Shown here piece by piece: positions 47,099 through 56,275 of a stretch of DNA of 64,000 nucleotides (position 1 is its first letter; each line of letters opens with the position of its first letter). Source of the DNA: Cupriavidus basilensis OR16. GTDB taxonomy: Bacteria > Pseudomonadota > Gammaproteobacteria > Burkholderiales > Burkholderiaceae. The notes under the pieces were generated by a model. It saw only the letters and a list, made by a program, of their open reading frames with translations. It was not told where the DNA came from and made no database searches. The position numbers and the translations under genes are program-made. The stretch spans positions 25,607-89,606 of the forward strand of contig NZ_AHJE01000082.1 in assembly GCF_000243095.1 (NCBI RefSeq). Direction: 5' to 3'.

Positions 47099-48279
47099 CG
47101 CTTGTTGCGGATCGGCACGTTCATTTCTTCCGGCTTGATCTCGCGGACCAGCTCGGGCACGCCCCAGGCGAACGCGGGATCGACCTTGATCTTGAAGTGG
47201 TACATCGATTGCAGCGCCTGGTGGTCTTCCTTGCGGAAGGTCATCTTGCCCTTGGGCGTCTCGAACGACATGCCTTCCATGGCCCCGATCAGCTTCTCGG
47301 TATTGGTGTCGCCATTGGTCTTCTTGAGCGCCTCGACCAGCGCGATGCCCGCCGTCATGCCACCCGCGGTGAAGAAGTCAGGCGGCGACTTGAACTTGGT
47401 GTAGTGGTTGGACACCAGCCACTCGTTGGCCTTGTTCTTGGGAATGCCGAAGTAGTAGTACGTCGCGCCTTCCATGCCGGGGAAGTTCTTGTAATTGCTC
47501 ATGGCAGGCAGGATATTGCCACCGGTGGCGATCTCGATGCCGTAGCGCTTGGGATCGAGGTCGGCAATCTTGAACGGGTTGCCGGCACCGGCCCAGATGA
47601 TGAAGATGATCTTGCGGCCCGGCTTGTCCTTGAGCGAGTCAAACAGCCGCTGCGCCCCGGCGGTAAAGTCCGTGGTGTTGGTCGGCAGGTATTCCTCGTG
47701 CACGATCTTGGCGTTCTTGAGCGCGCCCTTGAAGGCCTTCACGCCATCACGGCCAAAGGCGTAGTCCTGCGCCAGGGTGGCGATCTGCACGCCGGGCTTG
47801 TCCAGCGCCACTGCGTTGGAGATGGCGTCCTGCGAAGAATTGCGGCCGGTGCGGAAGATGTAGCGGTTCCACTTCTCGCCGGTGATGGAATCCGCCACGG
47901 CGGGCTCCACCAGCAGGATCTTCTTGTACTCCTCGGCCACCGGCAGCATTGCCAGCGCCGTGCCGGAAGACGTCGGCCCCACGGCAATATCCGCGCGATC
48001 GTCGCTATACGCTGCGGCAAGCTGCGCCTTGGCCACGTCGGGCTTGCCCTGGGTGTCCTTTTCCAGCACCACCAGCTTGTTGCCGTTGACCATCATGGTG
48101 CCGTTGGTGGCGTAGTCCAACCCCATCATCAGCCCGGTCTGGGTCTGCTTGGCGTAGGCCTCGAGCGCCCCGGTCTTGTCGTAGACGTGGGCGATACGGA
48201 TATCCTTGGCAAGGGCGCCTGCGGCGGCCAGCAGGCTGGCCAGTGCGATGGCGCCAGCGACTTGGTGCTTGAATTGCAT
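47095..48279 (-). CDS. ABC transporter periplasmic substrate-binding protein (HAAT/branched-chain type)
   Basis: 394 residues from ATG 48279 (GAGGAGACAGGA upstream). Signal peptide IALASLLAAAGALA, then IRIAHVYDKTGALEAYAKQT, characteristic of Leu/Ile/Val-type receptors that also bind aromatic or amide compounds. VGPTSSGTALAMLPVAEEYK and AQDYAFGRDGVKAFKGALK are the usual hinge segments. It feeds the LivHMFG-type importer encoded directly downstream. A ligand that becomes a CoA thioester is suggested by the operon. Confidence 0.93.
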   Translation of the reverse strand: MQFKHQVAGAIALASLLAAAGALAKDIRIAHVYDKTGALEAYAKQTQTGLMMGLDYATNGTMMVNGNKLVVLEKDTQGKPDVAKAQLAAAYSDDRADIAVGPTSSGTALAMLPVAEEYKKILLVEPAVADSITGEKWNRYIFRTGRNSSQDAISNAVALDKPGVQIATLAQDYAFGRDGVKAFKGALKNAKIVHEEYLPTNTTDFTAGAQRLFDSLKDKPGRKIIFIIWAGAGNPFKIADLDPKRYGIEIATGGNILPAMSNYKNFPGMEGATYYYFGIPKNKANEWLVSNHYTKFKSPPDFFTAGGMTAGIALVEALKKTNGDTNTEKLIGAMEGMSFETPKGKMTFRKEDHQALQSMYHFKIKVDPAFAWGVPELVREIKPEEMNVPIRNKR

Positions 48280-48382
48280 TCCTGTCTCCTCTGTGGGTGT
48301 CTCTTGTCGTTGCAAGTGCAGATCCTGCCAGCGTGTTGCCGCTGCGCTTTCCTTCCCGTGTTCCCGTGTTCTGTTTGCCGCC

Positions 48383-49162
48383 TTAGCCCGCGCGCCCGTC
48401 GCCAAGGAAGCGGCGCATGCCTGCCGCCGCCTCGGCGCTCGTCACCTGCGCCACGAACGCCACGCGTTCGCGCTCAAGCCCGGCGGCCAGTGCGTCCGCA
48501 TCCCAGCACAGCAGCGCGCGCGTGTGCGCCACGCTGCCGGGCACCTTGTCCTTCAGGCCGGCCGCCAGCGACAACGCCATCGCCTCGGCCTCGCGAGCCG
48601 GCGCGAGATGCGTGGCCAAGCCCAGCGCCGCAGCCTGGCTGGCCGTCAGCGTGGTGTTCTCAAGCTGGATCGCCCGCGCGCGCGCGGCGCCGACAAGTTG
48701 CGGCAGCATCGCGGTCCAGCCACCGTCCGGGCTGAAGCCCACCACGGTGTAGTAAGGCGCGATGCGCGTGCCCTCGCCCAGCACCGTCATATCGCAGGCC
48801 AGCGCCAGGCCCAGCGAGCCGCCCGTCAGCCAGCCTTCCACCGCGGCGATCACCGGGCAGCGCAGCGCTGCCAGGCGCAGGATGGCCGCGTTAAGCAGAC
48901 CAAGCAGCCGCTGCGCGTACTGCGCAAGCTCGGCGCTTTGCGGCGGGAGGGCGGCAAAGGCGCCGACGTCGCCGCCCGTGGAGAACGAGCGCCCCGCATG
49001 GCTCAGCACCACGGCGCGAACCTCCGCGTCCGCCTCCACGTGCTCCAGCGCGGCCAGCAGTGCTTCGAGCAGTTCCGGCACCAGGCTGTTGTGACGCTCA
49101 GCGCGATTGAGCCTGAGCACCGCCGTGCTGCCGACCCGCTCGACCAGCACCAGCGCGCTCAT
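48383..49162 (-). CDS. Enoyl-CoA hydratase/isomerase family protein
   Basis: 259-residue crotonase-fold protein. The oxyanion-hole segments are HAGRSFSTGGDVGAF and EGWLTGGSLGLALACDMTV. The first usual catalytic Glu position reads Leu/Gly-rich (GGSLGLAL) and the second reads SPDGG rather than the usual acidic Glu pattern, so it may be an isomerase or thioesterase-like member rather than a classical hydratase. The ATG overlaps the stop of the TetR gene (ATGA). It belongs to the acyl-CoA operon. Confidence 0.88.
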   Translation of the reverse strand: MSALVLVERVGSTAVLRLNRAERHNSLVPELLEALLAALEHVEADAEVRAVVLSHAGRSFSTGGDVGAFAALPPQSAELAQYAQRLLGLLNAAILRLAALRCPVIAAVEGWLTGGSLGLALACDMTVLGEGTRIAPYYTVVGFSPDGGWTAMLPQLVGAARARAIQLENTTLTASQAAALGLATHLAPAREAEAMALSLAAGLKDKVPGSVAHTRALLCWDADALAAGLERERVAFVAQVTSAEAAAGMRRFLGDGRAG

Positions 49163-49764
49163 CGCGCCGCCAGCCCGTGCGAGATCATGTCGAAGGCCGT
49201 GTCGACCACCTTGTCCATCGACGCCGGCCGCTTCCACAGCGCGTAGCGCATGCCGAGGAAATTGCTGATGCCGATCAGGCACCACGCCCGCACTTCGGCG
49301 TCGCCCGGCGAGATCTCGCCTTGCTCCTCGGCCTTGCCCAGGCGGCGGCTGTAGACATCGGCGAACACCTGGAAGTAACTGCTGTAGATGGTCTCGTCCA
49401 CCGAGTAGGAATCGAGCACGATACGGTACAGATTCTTGTGGCGCGACACGAAGGAAAGAAAGGCCTTGAGCCCGAGCCGTTCGGCTTCGATCTGCGTCTG
49501 CGCCGGCCCTACGTGCTTGCGCAGGTGGGCTCGCACCAGTTCCAGCATGTGCTGCACCAGCGCGCGGAAGATGTCTTCCTTGTCCTTGAAGTACAGGTAG
49601 AAGGTGCCCATGGCCACCTCCGCCTCCTGCGTGATCTCCGAGATCGAAGCCACGTAGTAGCCCTTCTCGCCAAACACTTTCTCGGCGGCACGCAGCAACG
49701 CCTCGCGGGTCTTCTGGCCGCGCGCGGTCTTAGGCTGGCTTACGCCGGATTCGGTAAGGGACAT
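49159..49764 (-). CDS. TetR family transcriptional regulator
   Basis: 201 residues. N-terminal HTH at residues 18-65 (TREALLRAAEKVFGEKGYYV, SISEITQEAEVAMGTFYLYF), helical ligand-binding C-terminus. It is the first gene of the enoyl-CoA hydratase/ABC importer/synthetase operon and overlaps the next gene, so it probably represses its own operon and responds to an acyl-CoA, as FadR/PsrA-type TetR proteins do. A strong inverted repeat lies at 49852-49875, upstream of its start. Confidence 0.9.
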   Translation of the reverse strand: MSLTESGVSQPKTARGQKTREALLRAAEKVFGEKGYYVASISEITQEAEVAMGTFYLYFKDKEDIFRALVQHMLELVRAHLRKHVGPAQTQIEAERLGLKAFLSFVSRHKNLYRIVLDSYSVDETIYSSYFQVFADVYSRRLGKAEEQGEISPGDAEVRAWCLIGISNFLGMRYALWKRPASMDKVVDTAFDMISHGLAAR

Positions 49765-49851
49765 CGGGGCTCCGCAGTGGCTGGTCAGGCCGGAAACGGC
49801 AGTTAAACAGCGGTCATGCGCCGCGGAAACCGCTGCCTCCGGCCAACCTCA

Positions 49852-49875
49852 AAACATGATAACTGATTCATGTTT
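49852..49875. promoter_or_regulatory. Candidate TetR operator
   Basis: AAACATGA (49852-49859) and TCATGTTT (49868-49875) form a perfect 8-bp inverted repeat with an 8-base spacer, in an A/T-rich stretch about 90 bases before the TetR start and 117 before the divergent hydrolase. A further TTTCATGA half-site lies alongside. Confidence 0.6.
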
Positions 49876-49991
49876 CATGATATAAAGTTAGCGATCCGTA
49901 TGTCAATACATGGCTTACCCGGAGCTTTGGCCGCCACCGGGCCAGGCCAGATGCCCAGACTGGAAGCTCGCCCTTGGATGCTGCACACGCG

Positions 49992-50879
49992 ATGACCAAT
50001 GCCGATCCGGGCGAGTCCGCTCCCACCTTCGTTGCCCATGCGGCCCGCGGTTCCCGGCCCGCCTGGCGGGAGGCCGGCAGCGGGCAGGCACTGCTGCTCC
50101 TGCATGGGTGGTCGCTATCTGGCGAGGCCTTCGACGGCCAGCGCGCACTGGCGCGACACGGCTATCGTGTGATCGCCCCCGACCATGCCGGGCATGGCCT
50201 GTCTGCTGCACTGCCGCACGCCGGGCATGCCAGCGTCGCGCAACTCGCCGCCGACGCCGCCGGGTTGGTCAGGTACCTGGGATTGCGGGATGTCGTGGTG
50301 GTCGGGTGGTCGATGGGAGCCATGGTGGCCTGGGAGTTGATGCGCAGCGATGCTGCCCTGCCCCTGGCGGCGGTCGGCGCCATCGACATGACGCCGCGCC
50401 TGGTCGGCGCGGCCGACTGGCCGCATGGCCTGCATGGGCGCTACGACATCGTCCAGGCCGCTCAAATGGCCGCGCACGTGCGCCAGGACTGGCCTCGCCT
50501 GATCGATTCGGTGCGCGCCGGCCTGTGGTCCGCCGGCAACAAACCCGATGCGGCCCAGGCAAGCCGAATCGCCGGCATCATGCGCCAGTGCGCGCCGGAT
50601 GCCCTTGCCGCGCTGTGGGAAGACATGGCCCGCCAGGACTACCGCCTGGCGTTGCGCCAGGCTCGCCTGCCTCTATTCCATCTGGTTGGGGAACGCAGCC
50701 GTCTCTACGCGCCAGCCGTGGCCCAGGCCACGCTGCGACTGCAACCGGCCGCCCGCATTGCCACCATCGACGGCACCGGCCATGCCCCGCACATGGAACG
50801 CCCGGCTGCCTTCAACGCAGCGCTGCGCGAGATGCTTGACTGGCTGGACTCGCCTGGCGCTCAAGCCAGCAGCCGATAG
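49992..50879 (+). CDS. Alpha/beta hydrolase
   Basis: 295 residues from ATG 49992. Oxyanion strand LLLLHGWSLSGEAFD, nucleophile elbow VVVGWSMGAMVAWE (Ser), and catalytic His in IDGTGHAPHMERP, as in BioH-like or haloperoxidase-like esterases. Cytosolic, no signal peptide. It shares a divergent control region with the TetR operon, so it may be co-regulated. Its 3' end overlaps the convergent crcB gene by 19 bases. Substrate unknown. Confidence 0.88.
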   Translation: MTNADPGESAPTFVAHAARGSRPAWREAGSGQALLLLHGWSLSGEAFDGQRALARHGYRVIAPDHAGHGLSAALPHAGHASVAQLAADAAGLVRYLGLRDVVVVGWSMGAMVAWELMRSDAALPLAAVGAIDMTPRLVGAADWPHGLHGRYDIVQAAQMAAHVRQDWPRLIDSVRAGLWSAGNKPDAAQASRIAGIMRQCAPDALAALWEDMARQDYRLALRQARLPLFHLVGERSRLYAPAVAQATLRLQPAARIATIDGTGHAPHMERPAAFNAALREMLDWLDSPGAQASSR

Positions 50880-51241
50880 GTCCACAGGCCCAGCGCGGTC
50901 AGCAGCAATGAGCCGCCAAGGTGCAGCAAGAGGTGCACCGCCGCCCAGCCGTAGTCGCCCGCCATCAGGTTGCTGACGACCTCGCTGGAGAACGTGGAAA
51001 AGGTGGTCAGGCCACCCAGGAAGCCGGTCACGGCCAGTAGGCGCCATTCGGGCGGCAACTCCGCATGCGCGCCGAAGAATCCCACCGCCAGCCCGATCAG
51101 GTAGCCGCCCACCAGGTTGGCCGCCAGCGTGCCGTAGGGCAGTGCCGGGTTGGCGGCGTTCCACAGCACGGAGAACGCCCAGCGCAGCCACGCACCGACC
51201 GCGGCCCCGACCCCGACCGCCACAAAACCGAGCGCGCCCAT
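50861..51241 (-). CDS. crcB: Fluoride channel CrcB/Fluc
   Basis: 126-residue, four-TM fluoride exporter that works as a dual-topology dimer. GTLAANLVGGYLIGLAVGFF and TGFLGGLTTFSTFSSEV, with the conserved Asn and Phe/Ser/Thr residues of the pore and central Na site, are present. ATG 51241 overlaps the moaE stop (ATGA). No fluoride riboswitch is seen, since the gene sits inside the molybdopterin operon. Confidence 0.95.
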   Translation of the reverse strand: MGALGFVAVGVGAAVGAWLRWAFSVLWNAANPALPYGTLAANLVGGYLIGLAVGFFGAHAELPPEWRLLAVTGFLGGLTTFSTFSSEVVSNLMAGDYGWAAVHLLLHLGGSLLLTALGLWTYRLLA

Positions 51242-51750
51242 CAACCCTTGAGGCCCGGAGTTTGCACGTCCGCCACCTCTGCTGTGGCGTTAAGCGAGCG
51301 AATGCCCCAGCGTGCCAGCGCCGATTCATCGGTCACCCGCGCGTCGACCCAGCGCGCGCCGTCCGGCGTCTGCTCCTTCTTCCAGAACGGCGCTTCGGAC
51401 TTGAGGTAATCCATGATGAATTCGCAAGCGGCAAAGGCATTGCCGCGATGTGCTGAGGCCACCGCCACCAGCACGATCTGGTCCAGCGGCAGCAAGGGGC
51501 CGACCCGATGCACGATGGTGACGCCAAGCAGCGCCCAGCGCTCCCGCGCCACCGCTTCGATCCGGGCTAGCGCCTTCTCGGTCATGCCCGGATAGTGTTC
51601 CAGTTCCATCGCGCTGACCGCGCTGCCGTCGTTCATGTCGCGGACCGTGCCGACAAAGCTGGCCACCGCGCCCACGCCGGGCTGGCCATGGCGCAATGCC
51701 GCCACCTCGGCGCCCAGGTCGAAATCTTCGCACTGCACCCTGACGCTCAT
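51241..51750 (-). CDS. moaE: Molybdopterin synthase catalytic subunit MoaE
   Basis: 169 residues. Converts precursor Z (cPMP) to molybdopterin with sulfur from MoaD. VASFVGTVRDMNDGSAVSAM, HRVGPLLPLDQIVLVAVASA and the lysine-bearing EAPFWKKEQTPDG are the family blocks. It is placed directly after moaD and moeA and overlaps crcB. Confidence 0.95.
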   Translation of the reverse strand: MSVRVQCEDFDLGAEVAALRHGQPGVGAVASFVGTVRDMNDGSAVSAMELEHYPGMTEKALARIEAVARERWALLGVTIVHRVGPLLPLDQIVLVAVASAHRGNAFAACEFIMDYLKSEAPFWKKEQTPDGARWVDARVTDESALARWGIRSLNATAEVADVQTPGLKG

Positions 51751-51751
51751 C

Positions 51752-52013
51752 TCAGCCTCCGGTCACGGGCGGGAAAAACGCCACTTCGCAGCCATCGGCC
51801 AGCACGCTGTCCGCGCCGGCCACCTCGTGGTCCACGGCCATGCGCAAGGCACGGCCCTCGGCCAGGACCCTCGGGCCCCAGGCGCCGCCCGCGGGCCCCG
51901 AGCCACTGGCGCAGGTCCGCCACGGTAGCCACCTCGGCCGGCACCGCGACGCGCTCCTGCCCCAGGCCCAGCTGCTCGCGCACGCTGGCAAAAAAACGCA
52001 GTTCGATGTGCAT
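51752..52013 (-). pseudogene. moaD: MoaD sulfur carrier with a one-base frameshift
   Basis: Ubiquitin-fold sulfur carrier of molybdopterin synthase. It starts MHIELRFFASVREQLGLGQE in one frame and ends VDHEVAGADSVLADGCEVAF, FPPVTGG in another; the C-terminal Gly-Gly that carries the thiocarboxylate is preserved. The total length is 3n+1, and one extra base within the GC run at about 51885-51890 would cause the shift. A corrected protein of about 86 residues would be normal. Loss would block molybdenum cofactor synthesis, so a base-call error is likely. Confidence 0.88.
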
Positions 52014-52027
52014 GGCGGTCTCGCTCC

Positions 52028-53236
52028 TCATGCCAGCAGGTTGTCGAAGGCGATGAACTGCACGGTGTCGCCACGCGCGATCGGCTGGTTGGGTGGGTTG
52101 TCGACCAGCCCCTCCCCCCACACCGTGGACGTCAGCACGCCCGAGCTCTGGTTGGGGAACAGATCGAGCCCGCCGGCCTGGTTGATGCGCACGCGCAGGA
52201 ACTCGTTGCGGCGGTCACCCTTGGGCAGGTCGAAATCGGCGCGCAGCGGCAGCCGGCGCGGCATCACGTCCTGCACGCCTTGCAGCCGCAGGATGAAGGG
52301 CCGCACGAACAGCAGGAAGGTCACGAAGCTGGAAACGGGATTGCCCGGCAGCCCCAGGAAAAACGCCGGTGCCTGCTCGCCGCGCGCCACTTCGCCAAAC
52401 GCCAGCGGCTTGCCCGGCTTGATGGCGATCTGCCACAGGTTGAGCCGCCCTTCGGCCTCGACCGCCGGTTTGATATGGTCTTCCTCGCCCACCGAGACGC
52501 CGCCCGAGGTGATGATCAGGTCACGCCCCTCGGCGGCCCGGCGCAAGGTGTCGCGCGTAGCGGCCAGCGTGTCGGGCACGATGCCGAAATCGCTGATCTC
52601 GCAGCCGAGGTTTTCCAGCAGCCCGCGCAGCGTGAAGCGATTGGAGTTGTAGATGGCGCCCGGCTTGAGGGGCTCGCCCGGCATGGCGAGTTCGTCGCCG
52701 GTAAAGAACACCGCCACCTTGACGCGCCGCACCACGTCCAGCGACGCCTGCCCCACCGAGGCGGCAAGACCCAGCGCCTGCGGCGTCAACCGCGTGCCAG
52801 CCGGCAGGATCACGCTGCCGGCACGGATGTCCTCGCCGGCCCGGCGGATCCACTCGCCCGGCCGCGGCGCGTGATTGACGACCACTTCGTCGCCTTGCGC
52901 CACGCACTGCTCCTGCATCACCACTGCGTCCGCGCCCGGCGGAATCAGCCCGCCGGTAAAGATGCGGGCCGCGGTGCCAGCCGCCAGCGCGGTGCCGATA
53001 TGGCCGGCGGGAATGCGCTGGGCCACCCGCAGGCGCGCGCCCGGCGCCGCCACGTCGGCGCTGCGCACCGCGTAGCCGTCCATCGAGGTGTTGTCGGCCG
53101 GAGGTACGTCCAGCGTGCTCGACACCGGCGCGGCCAGCACGCGGCCGTTGGCCTCCAGCGTGGCGATGCGCTCGGCTTCAGCGAGCGGGCGGGCGCCAGC
53201 CAGCAAGGCTTCGAGGGCCTGGGCCATGGTCAGCAT
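52028..53236 (-). CDS. moeA: Molybdopterin molybdenumtransferase MoeA
   Basis: 402 residues. Inserts molybdate into adenylylated molybdopterin. SSTLDVPPADNTSMDGYAVR, FTGGLIPPGADAVVMQEQ, FFTGDELAMPGEPLKPG and DLIITSGGVSVGEEDHIKPA are the MoeA signatures, and the C-terminal domain IV ends the protein. It lies 14 bases upstream of moaD and 208 bases downstream of thrC. A 9-bp tandem (AGGCAGCTC twice, 53254-53271) sits in the gap. Confidence 0.96.
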   Translation of the reverse strand: MLTMAQALEALLAGARPLAEAERIATLEANGRVLAAPVSSTLDVPPADNTSMDGYAVRSADVAAPGARLRVAQRIPAGHIGTALAAGTAARIFTGGLIPPGADAVVMQEQCVAQGDEVVVNHAPRPGEWIRRAGEDIRAGSVILPAGTRLTPQALGLAASVGQASLDVVRRVKVAVFFTGDELAMPGEPLKPGAIYNSNRFTLRGLLENLGCEISDFGIVPDTLAATRDTLRRAAEGRDLIITSGGVSVGEEDHIKPAVEAEGRLNLWQIAIKPGKPLAFGEVARGEQAPAFFLGLPGNPVSSFVTFLLFVRPFILRLQGVQDVMPRRLPLRADFDLPKGDRRNEFLRVRINQAGGLDLFPNQSSGVLTSTVWGEGLVDNPPNQPIARGDTVQFIAFDNLLA

Positions 53237-53444
53237 GGGGGGACGGGCGGGCGAGGCAGCTCAGGCAGCTCAGGCATTGTCAGACCGCGAACCCAAGGCC
53301 ATCCAGCGCCCATGGGAAACGGCCCGCGTACCGCCCCCGGTACATGCAGGGCAATGCGAGGGCCGCGCGATTCCTGCTCGGCAAGTCTGATTGTAGCGAG
53401 TTGGCGCGCTGCCGGCAGGAACGCCGCCGGCAGCGCGCCAAGGC

Positions 53445-54893
53445 TTACAGGCCGGTGTGGCCGGCGATATAAGCCTTGATCCGGTCCACTTCGGCCGGCA
53501 TCACCTCAAAGCGCTGCGGCAGGTTTTCGATGCCTTCGAAGCTGGCCGGGCGCTCCGGCTCAACGCCAAGCGCCTCGCGGATCGTGTCGGCAAACTTGGC
53601 CGGCAGCGCGGTCTCCAGCACCAGCATCGGCACACCGGGCGTGAGATGCTCGCGCGCGACCTTGATGCCATCGGCAGTGTGCGTGTCGATGGTGATGCCG
53701 TAGCGCTCGGACAGGCCGCGGATGGTGGCGAGGCGGTCCTCGTGCGTGCTGCGGCCCGAGACAAAGCCAAAGGCGCGGATACGCTCGAATTCCGGGGTGC
53801 CTGACAGGTCGAAGCCGCCCTTGGTGTCAACGTCTTCGCGGAACATCTTGGCCAGCTTGTCGCCATCGCGGCCCAGCAGGTCGAACACGAAGCGCTCGAA
53901 GTTCGACGCCTTCGAGATGTCCATGCTCGGGCTGGACGTGTGATACGTCTCCGCCGACTTGCGCACGCGGTAGGTGCCCGTGCGGAAGAACTCGTCGAGC
54001 ACGTCGTTCTCGTTGGTGGCGACCACCAGCTTGTCGATCGGCAGGCCCATCATGCGCGCGATATGGCCAGCGCAGACGTTGCCGAAATTGCCCGACGGCA
54101 CGCAGAACGAGACCTTCTGGCCGGGGCCATCGGTCGCCAGCAGCCAGCCCTTGAAGTAGTACACCACCTGGGCCACCACGCGCGCCCAGTTGATCGAGTT
54201 GACCGTGCCGATCTTCTGGCGGGCCTTGTAGTCGAGATCGTTGGAGACCGCCTTGACGATGTCCTGGCAGTCGTCGAACACGCCTTCCACCGCCAGGTTG
54301 AAGATATTCGGGTCTTGCAGGCTGAACATCTGCGCGGTCTGGAACGCGCTCATCTTGCGGTGCGGGCTGAGCATGAACACGCGGATGCCGCGCTTGCCCC
54401 GCATGGCGTATTCCGCCGCGCTGCCGGTGTCGCCCGAGGTGGCGCCGAGAATGTTCAGCTCCTGCCCGGCACGCGCGAGCGCGTACTCGAACAGGTTGCC
54501 GAGCAACTGCATGGCCATGTCCTTGAAGGCCAGCGTGGGGCCGTTGGACAGGCCCAGCAATTGCAGCCGCGTGCCGCCCTCCTCGCCCAGCGTGCGCAGC
54601 GGGGTGATGTCGGCGGTGTTGTCGCCCGGGCGAGCGTTGCAGTACACCTCGGCGGTGTAGGTCTTGCGCGTCAGCGCGCGCAGGTCCTCGGCCGGGATGT
54701 CGTCGCAGAAGCGGGACAGGACTTCGAACGCGAGATCGGCGTACGACAGCTTGCGCCAGGCTTCCAGCTCGTCGGCCGTGACCTGCGGGTACTCCCGGGG
54801 CAGGTACAGGCCGCCGTCCGGCGCCAGGCCGCCCAGCAGGATCTCGGAGAAGGTTTGCGGCATCTCATGGCCGCGCGTCGACTGGTATTTCAT
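53445..54893 (-). CDS. thrC: Threonine synthase
   Basis: 482 residues. PLP enzyme that converts O-phosphohomoserine to threonine. The PLP lysine is in SNGPTLAFKDMAMQLLGNLF, and the phosphate-binding loop is ILGATSGDTGSAAEYAMRG. It begins eight bases after hom, in one operon with it, completing the last steps from aspartate semialdehyde to threonine. Confidence 0.98.
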   Translation of the reverse strand: MKYQSTRGHEMPQTFSEILLGGLAPDGGLYLPREYPQVTADELEAWRKLSYADLAFEVLSRFCDDIPAEDLRALTRKTYTAEVYCNARPGDNTADITPLRTLGEEGGTRLQLLGLSNGPTLAFKDMAMQLLGNLFEYALARAGQELNILGATSGDTGSAAEYAMRGKRGIRVFMLSPHRKMSAFQTAQMFSLQDPNIFNLAVEGVFDDCQDIVKAVSNDLDYKARQKIGTVNSINWARVVAQVVYYFKGWLLATDGPGQKVSFCVPSGNFGNVCAGHIARMMGLPIDKLVVATNENDVLDEFFRTGTYRVRKSAETYHTSSPSMDISKASNFERFVFDLLGRDGDKLAKMFREDVDTKGGFDLSGTPEFERIRAFGFVSGRSTHEDRLATIRGLSERYGITIDTHTADGIKVAREHLTPGVPMLVLETALPAKFADTIREALGVEPERPASFEGIENLPQRFEVMPAEVDRIKAYIAGHTGL

Positions 54894-54901
54894 CGGTGCG
54901 T

Positions 54902-56212
54902 TCAGTTCAGTTCTTCCATGCGCAGGCGCGTGACGGCGGACAGCACGGTCGGCAGCGCCTCGATCTTGGCGATGGCGGCGTTGACCTGCTTCTCGAGGGT
55001 GAGGTGCGAGAGCATGATGATGTCGGTCTGCGGCTCGCCTTCACGCGACTCCTTCTGCAGCATGGCATCGATGGAGATGCCGGCGTCGGCCAGGATGCGG
55101 GTGATGTCGGCCAGCACGCCGGTTTCGTCCGCCACGCGCATGCGCAGGTAGTAGGAGCTGGTGACTTCCTCGATCGGCAGCACCGGCACGCTGGACAGCT
55201 CATCCGGCTGGAAGGCCAGGTGCGGCACGCGGTGCTCGGGGTCGGCGGTGTGCAGGCGAGTCACGTCGACCAGGTCGGCGATCACGGCCGAGGCGGTCGG
55301 CTCGGCGCCTGCGCCCTTGCCGTAGTACAGCGTGGCGCCCACGGCGTCGCCCTGCACCAGCACGGCGTTCATGGCGCCTTCCACATTGGCGATCAGGCGC
55401 TTGGCCGGCACCAGCGTCGGGTGCACGCGCAGCTCGATGCCGTTCTCGCGGCGGCGCGTCAGGCCCAGCAGCTTGATGCGGTAGCCCAGTTCCTCGGCGT
55501 AGCGGATATCCACGGCCGACAGCTTGGTGATGCCTTCCACATAGGCCTTGTCGAACTGCACCGGCATGCCGAAGGCGATCGAGCTCATCAGCGTGATCTT
55601 GTGCGCGGCGTCGATGCCTTCGATGTCGAAGGTGGGATCGGCCTCGGCGTAGCCCAGCGCTTGCGCTTGCTTGAGCACCGTGTCGAAGTCCAGGCCCTTG
55701 TCGCGCATTTCCGACAGGATGAAGTTGGTGGTGCCGTTGATGATGCCGGCGATCCACTCGATACGGTTGGCGGTCAGGCCTTCGCGCAGCGCCTTGATGA
55801 TGGGGATGCCACCGGCCACCGCGGCTTCGAAGGCAACGATCACGCCCTTCTTGCGCGCGGCTTCGAAGATCTCGTTGCCGTGCACGGCCAGCAGCGCCTT
55901 GTTGGCGGTGACCACATGCTTGCCGTTCTCGATGGCCTTGAGCACCAACTCGCGGGCGATGCCGTAGCCGCCGATCAGCTCGATCACGATGTCGATCTCG
56001 GGGCGGGTGACGACCTCGTTGGCATCGGCCACCACCTCGACCTGCCCACCGGTCAGCTCGCGGGCGCGCTCGGTGTTGAGGTCGGCCACCATGGCAATCT
56101 CGATGCCGCGCCCGGCGCGGCGGCGGATTTCTTCCTGGTTACGTTGCAGCACATTGAACGTGCCGCTACCGACGGTACCGATGCCAAGCAGGCCTACTTT
56201 GATGGGATTCAT
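54902..56212 (-). CDS. hom: Homoserine dehydrogenase
   Basis: 436 residues. NAD(P) motif VGLLGIGTVGSGTFNVL, catalytic-region VVTANKALLAVHGNEIFEAA and GIINGTTNFILSEM, and a C-terminal ACT domain (YYLRMRVADETGVLADITRI) that mediates threonine feedback inhibition. Makes homoserine from aspartate semialdehyde. 63 bases after the aminotransferase gene and eight bases before thrC. Confidence 0.98.
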   Translation of the reverse strand: MNPIKVGLLGIGTVGSGTFNVLQRNQEEIRRRAGRGIEIAMVADLNTERARELTGGQVEVVADANEVVTRPEIDIVIELIGGYGIARELVLKAIENGKHVVTANKALLAVHGNEIFEAARKKGVIVAFEAAVAGGIPIIKALREGLTANRIEWIAGIINGTTNFILSEMRDKGLDFDTVLKQAQALGYAEADPTFDIEGIDAAHKITLMSSIAFGMPVQFDKAYVEGITKLSAVDIRYAEELGYRIKLLGLTRRRENGIELRVHPTLVPAKRLIANVEGAMNAVLVQGDAVGATLYYGKGAGAEPTASAVIADLVDVTRLHTADPEHRVPHLAFQPDELSSVPVLPIEEVTSSYYLRMRVADETGVLADITRILADAGISIDAMLQKESREGEPQTDIIMLSHLTLEKQVNAAIAKIEALPTVLSAVTRLRMEELN

Positions 56213-56275
56213 GGACGATCTGACTCTGAGTTGCTGAAAAATGGAATACGCCGCAATGGCCTCGCTGGGGCCGGC

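Noticed and set aside
51103..51300. Fluoride riboswitch upstream of crcB
   Set aside because: The upstream DNA is moaE coding sequence and no conserved riboswitch motif was seen.
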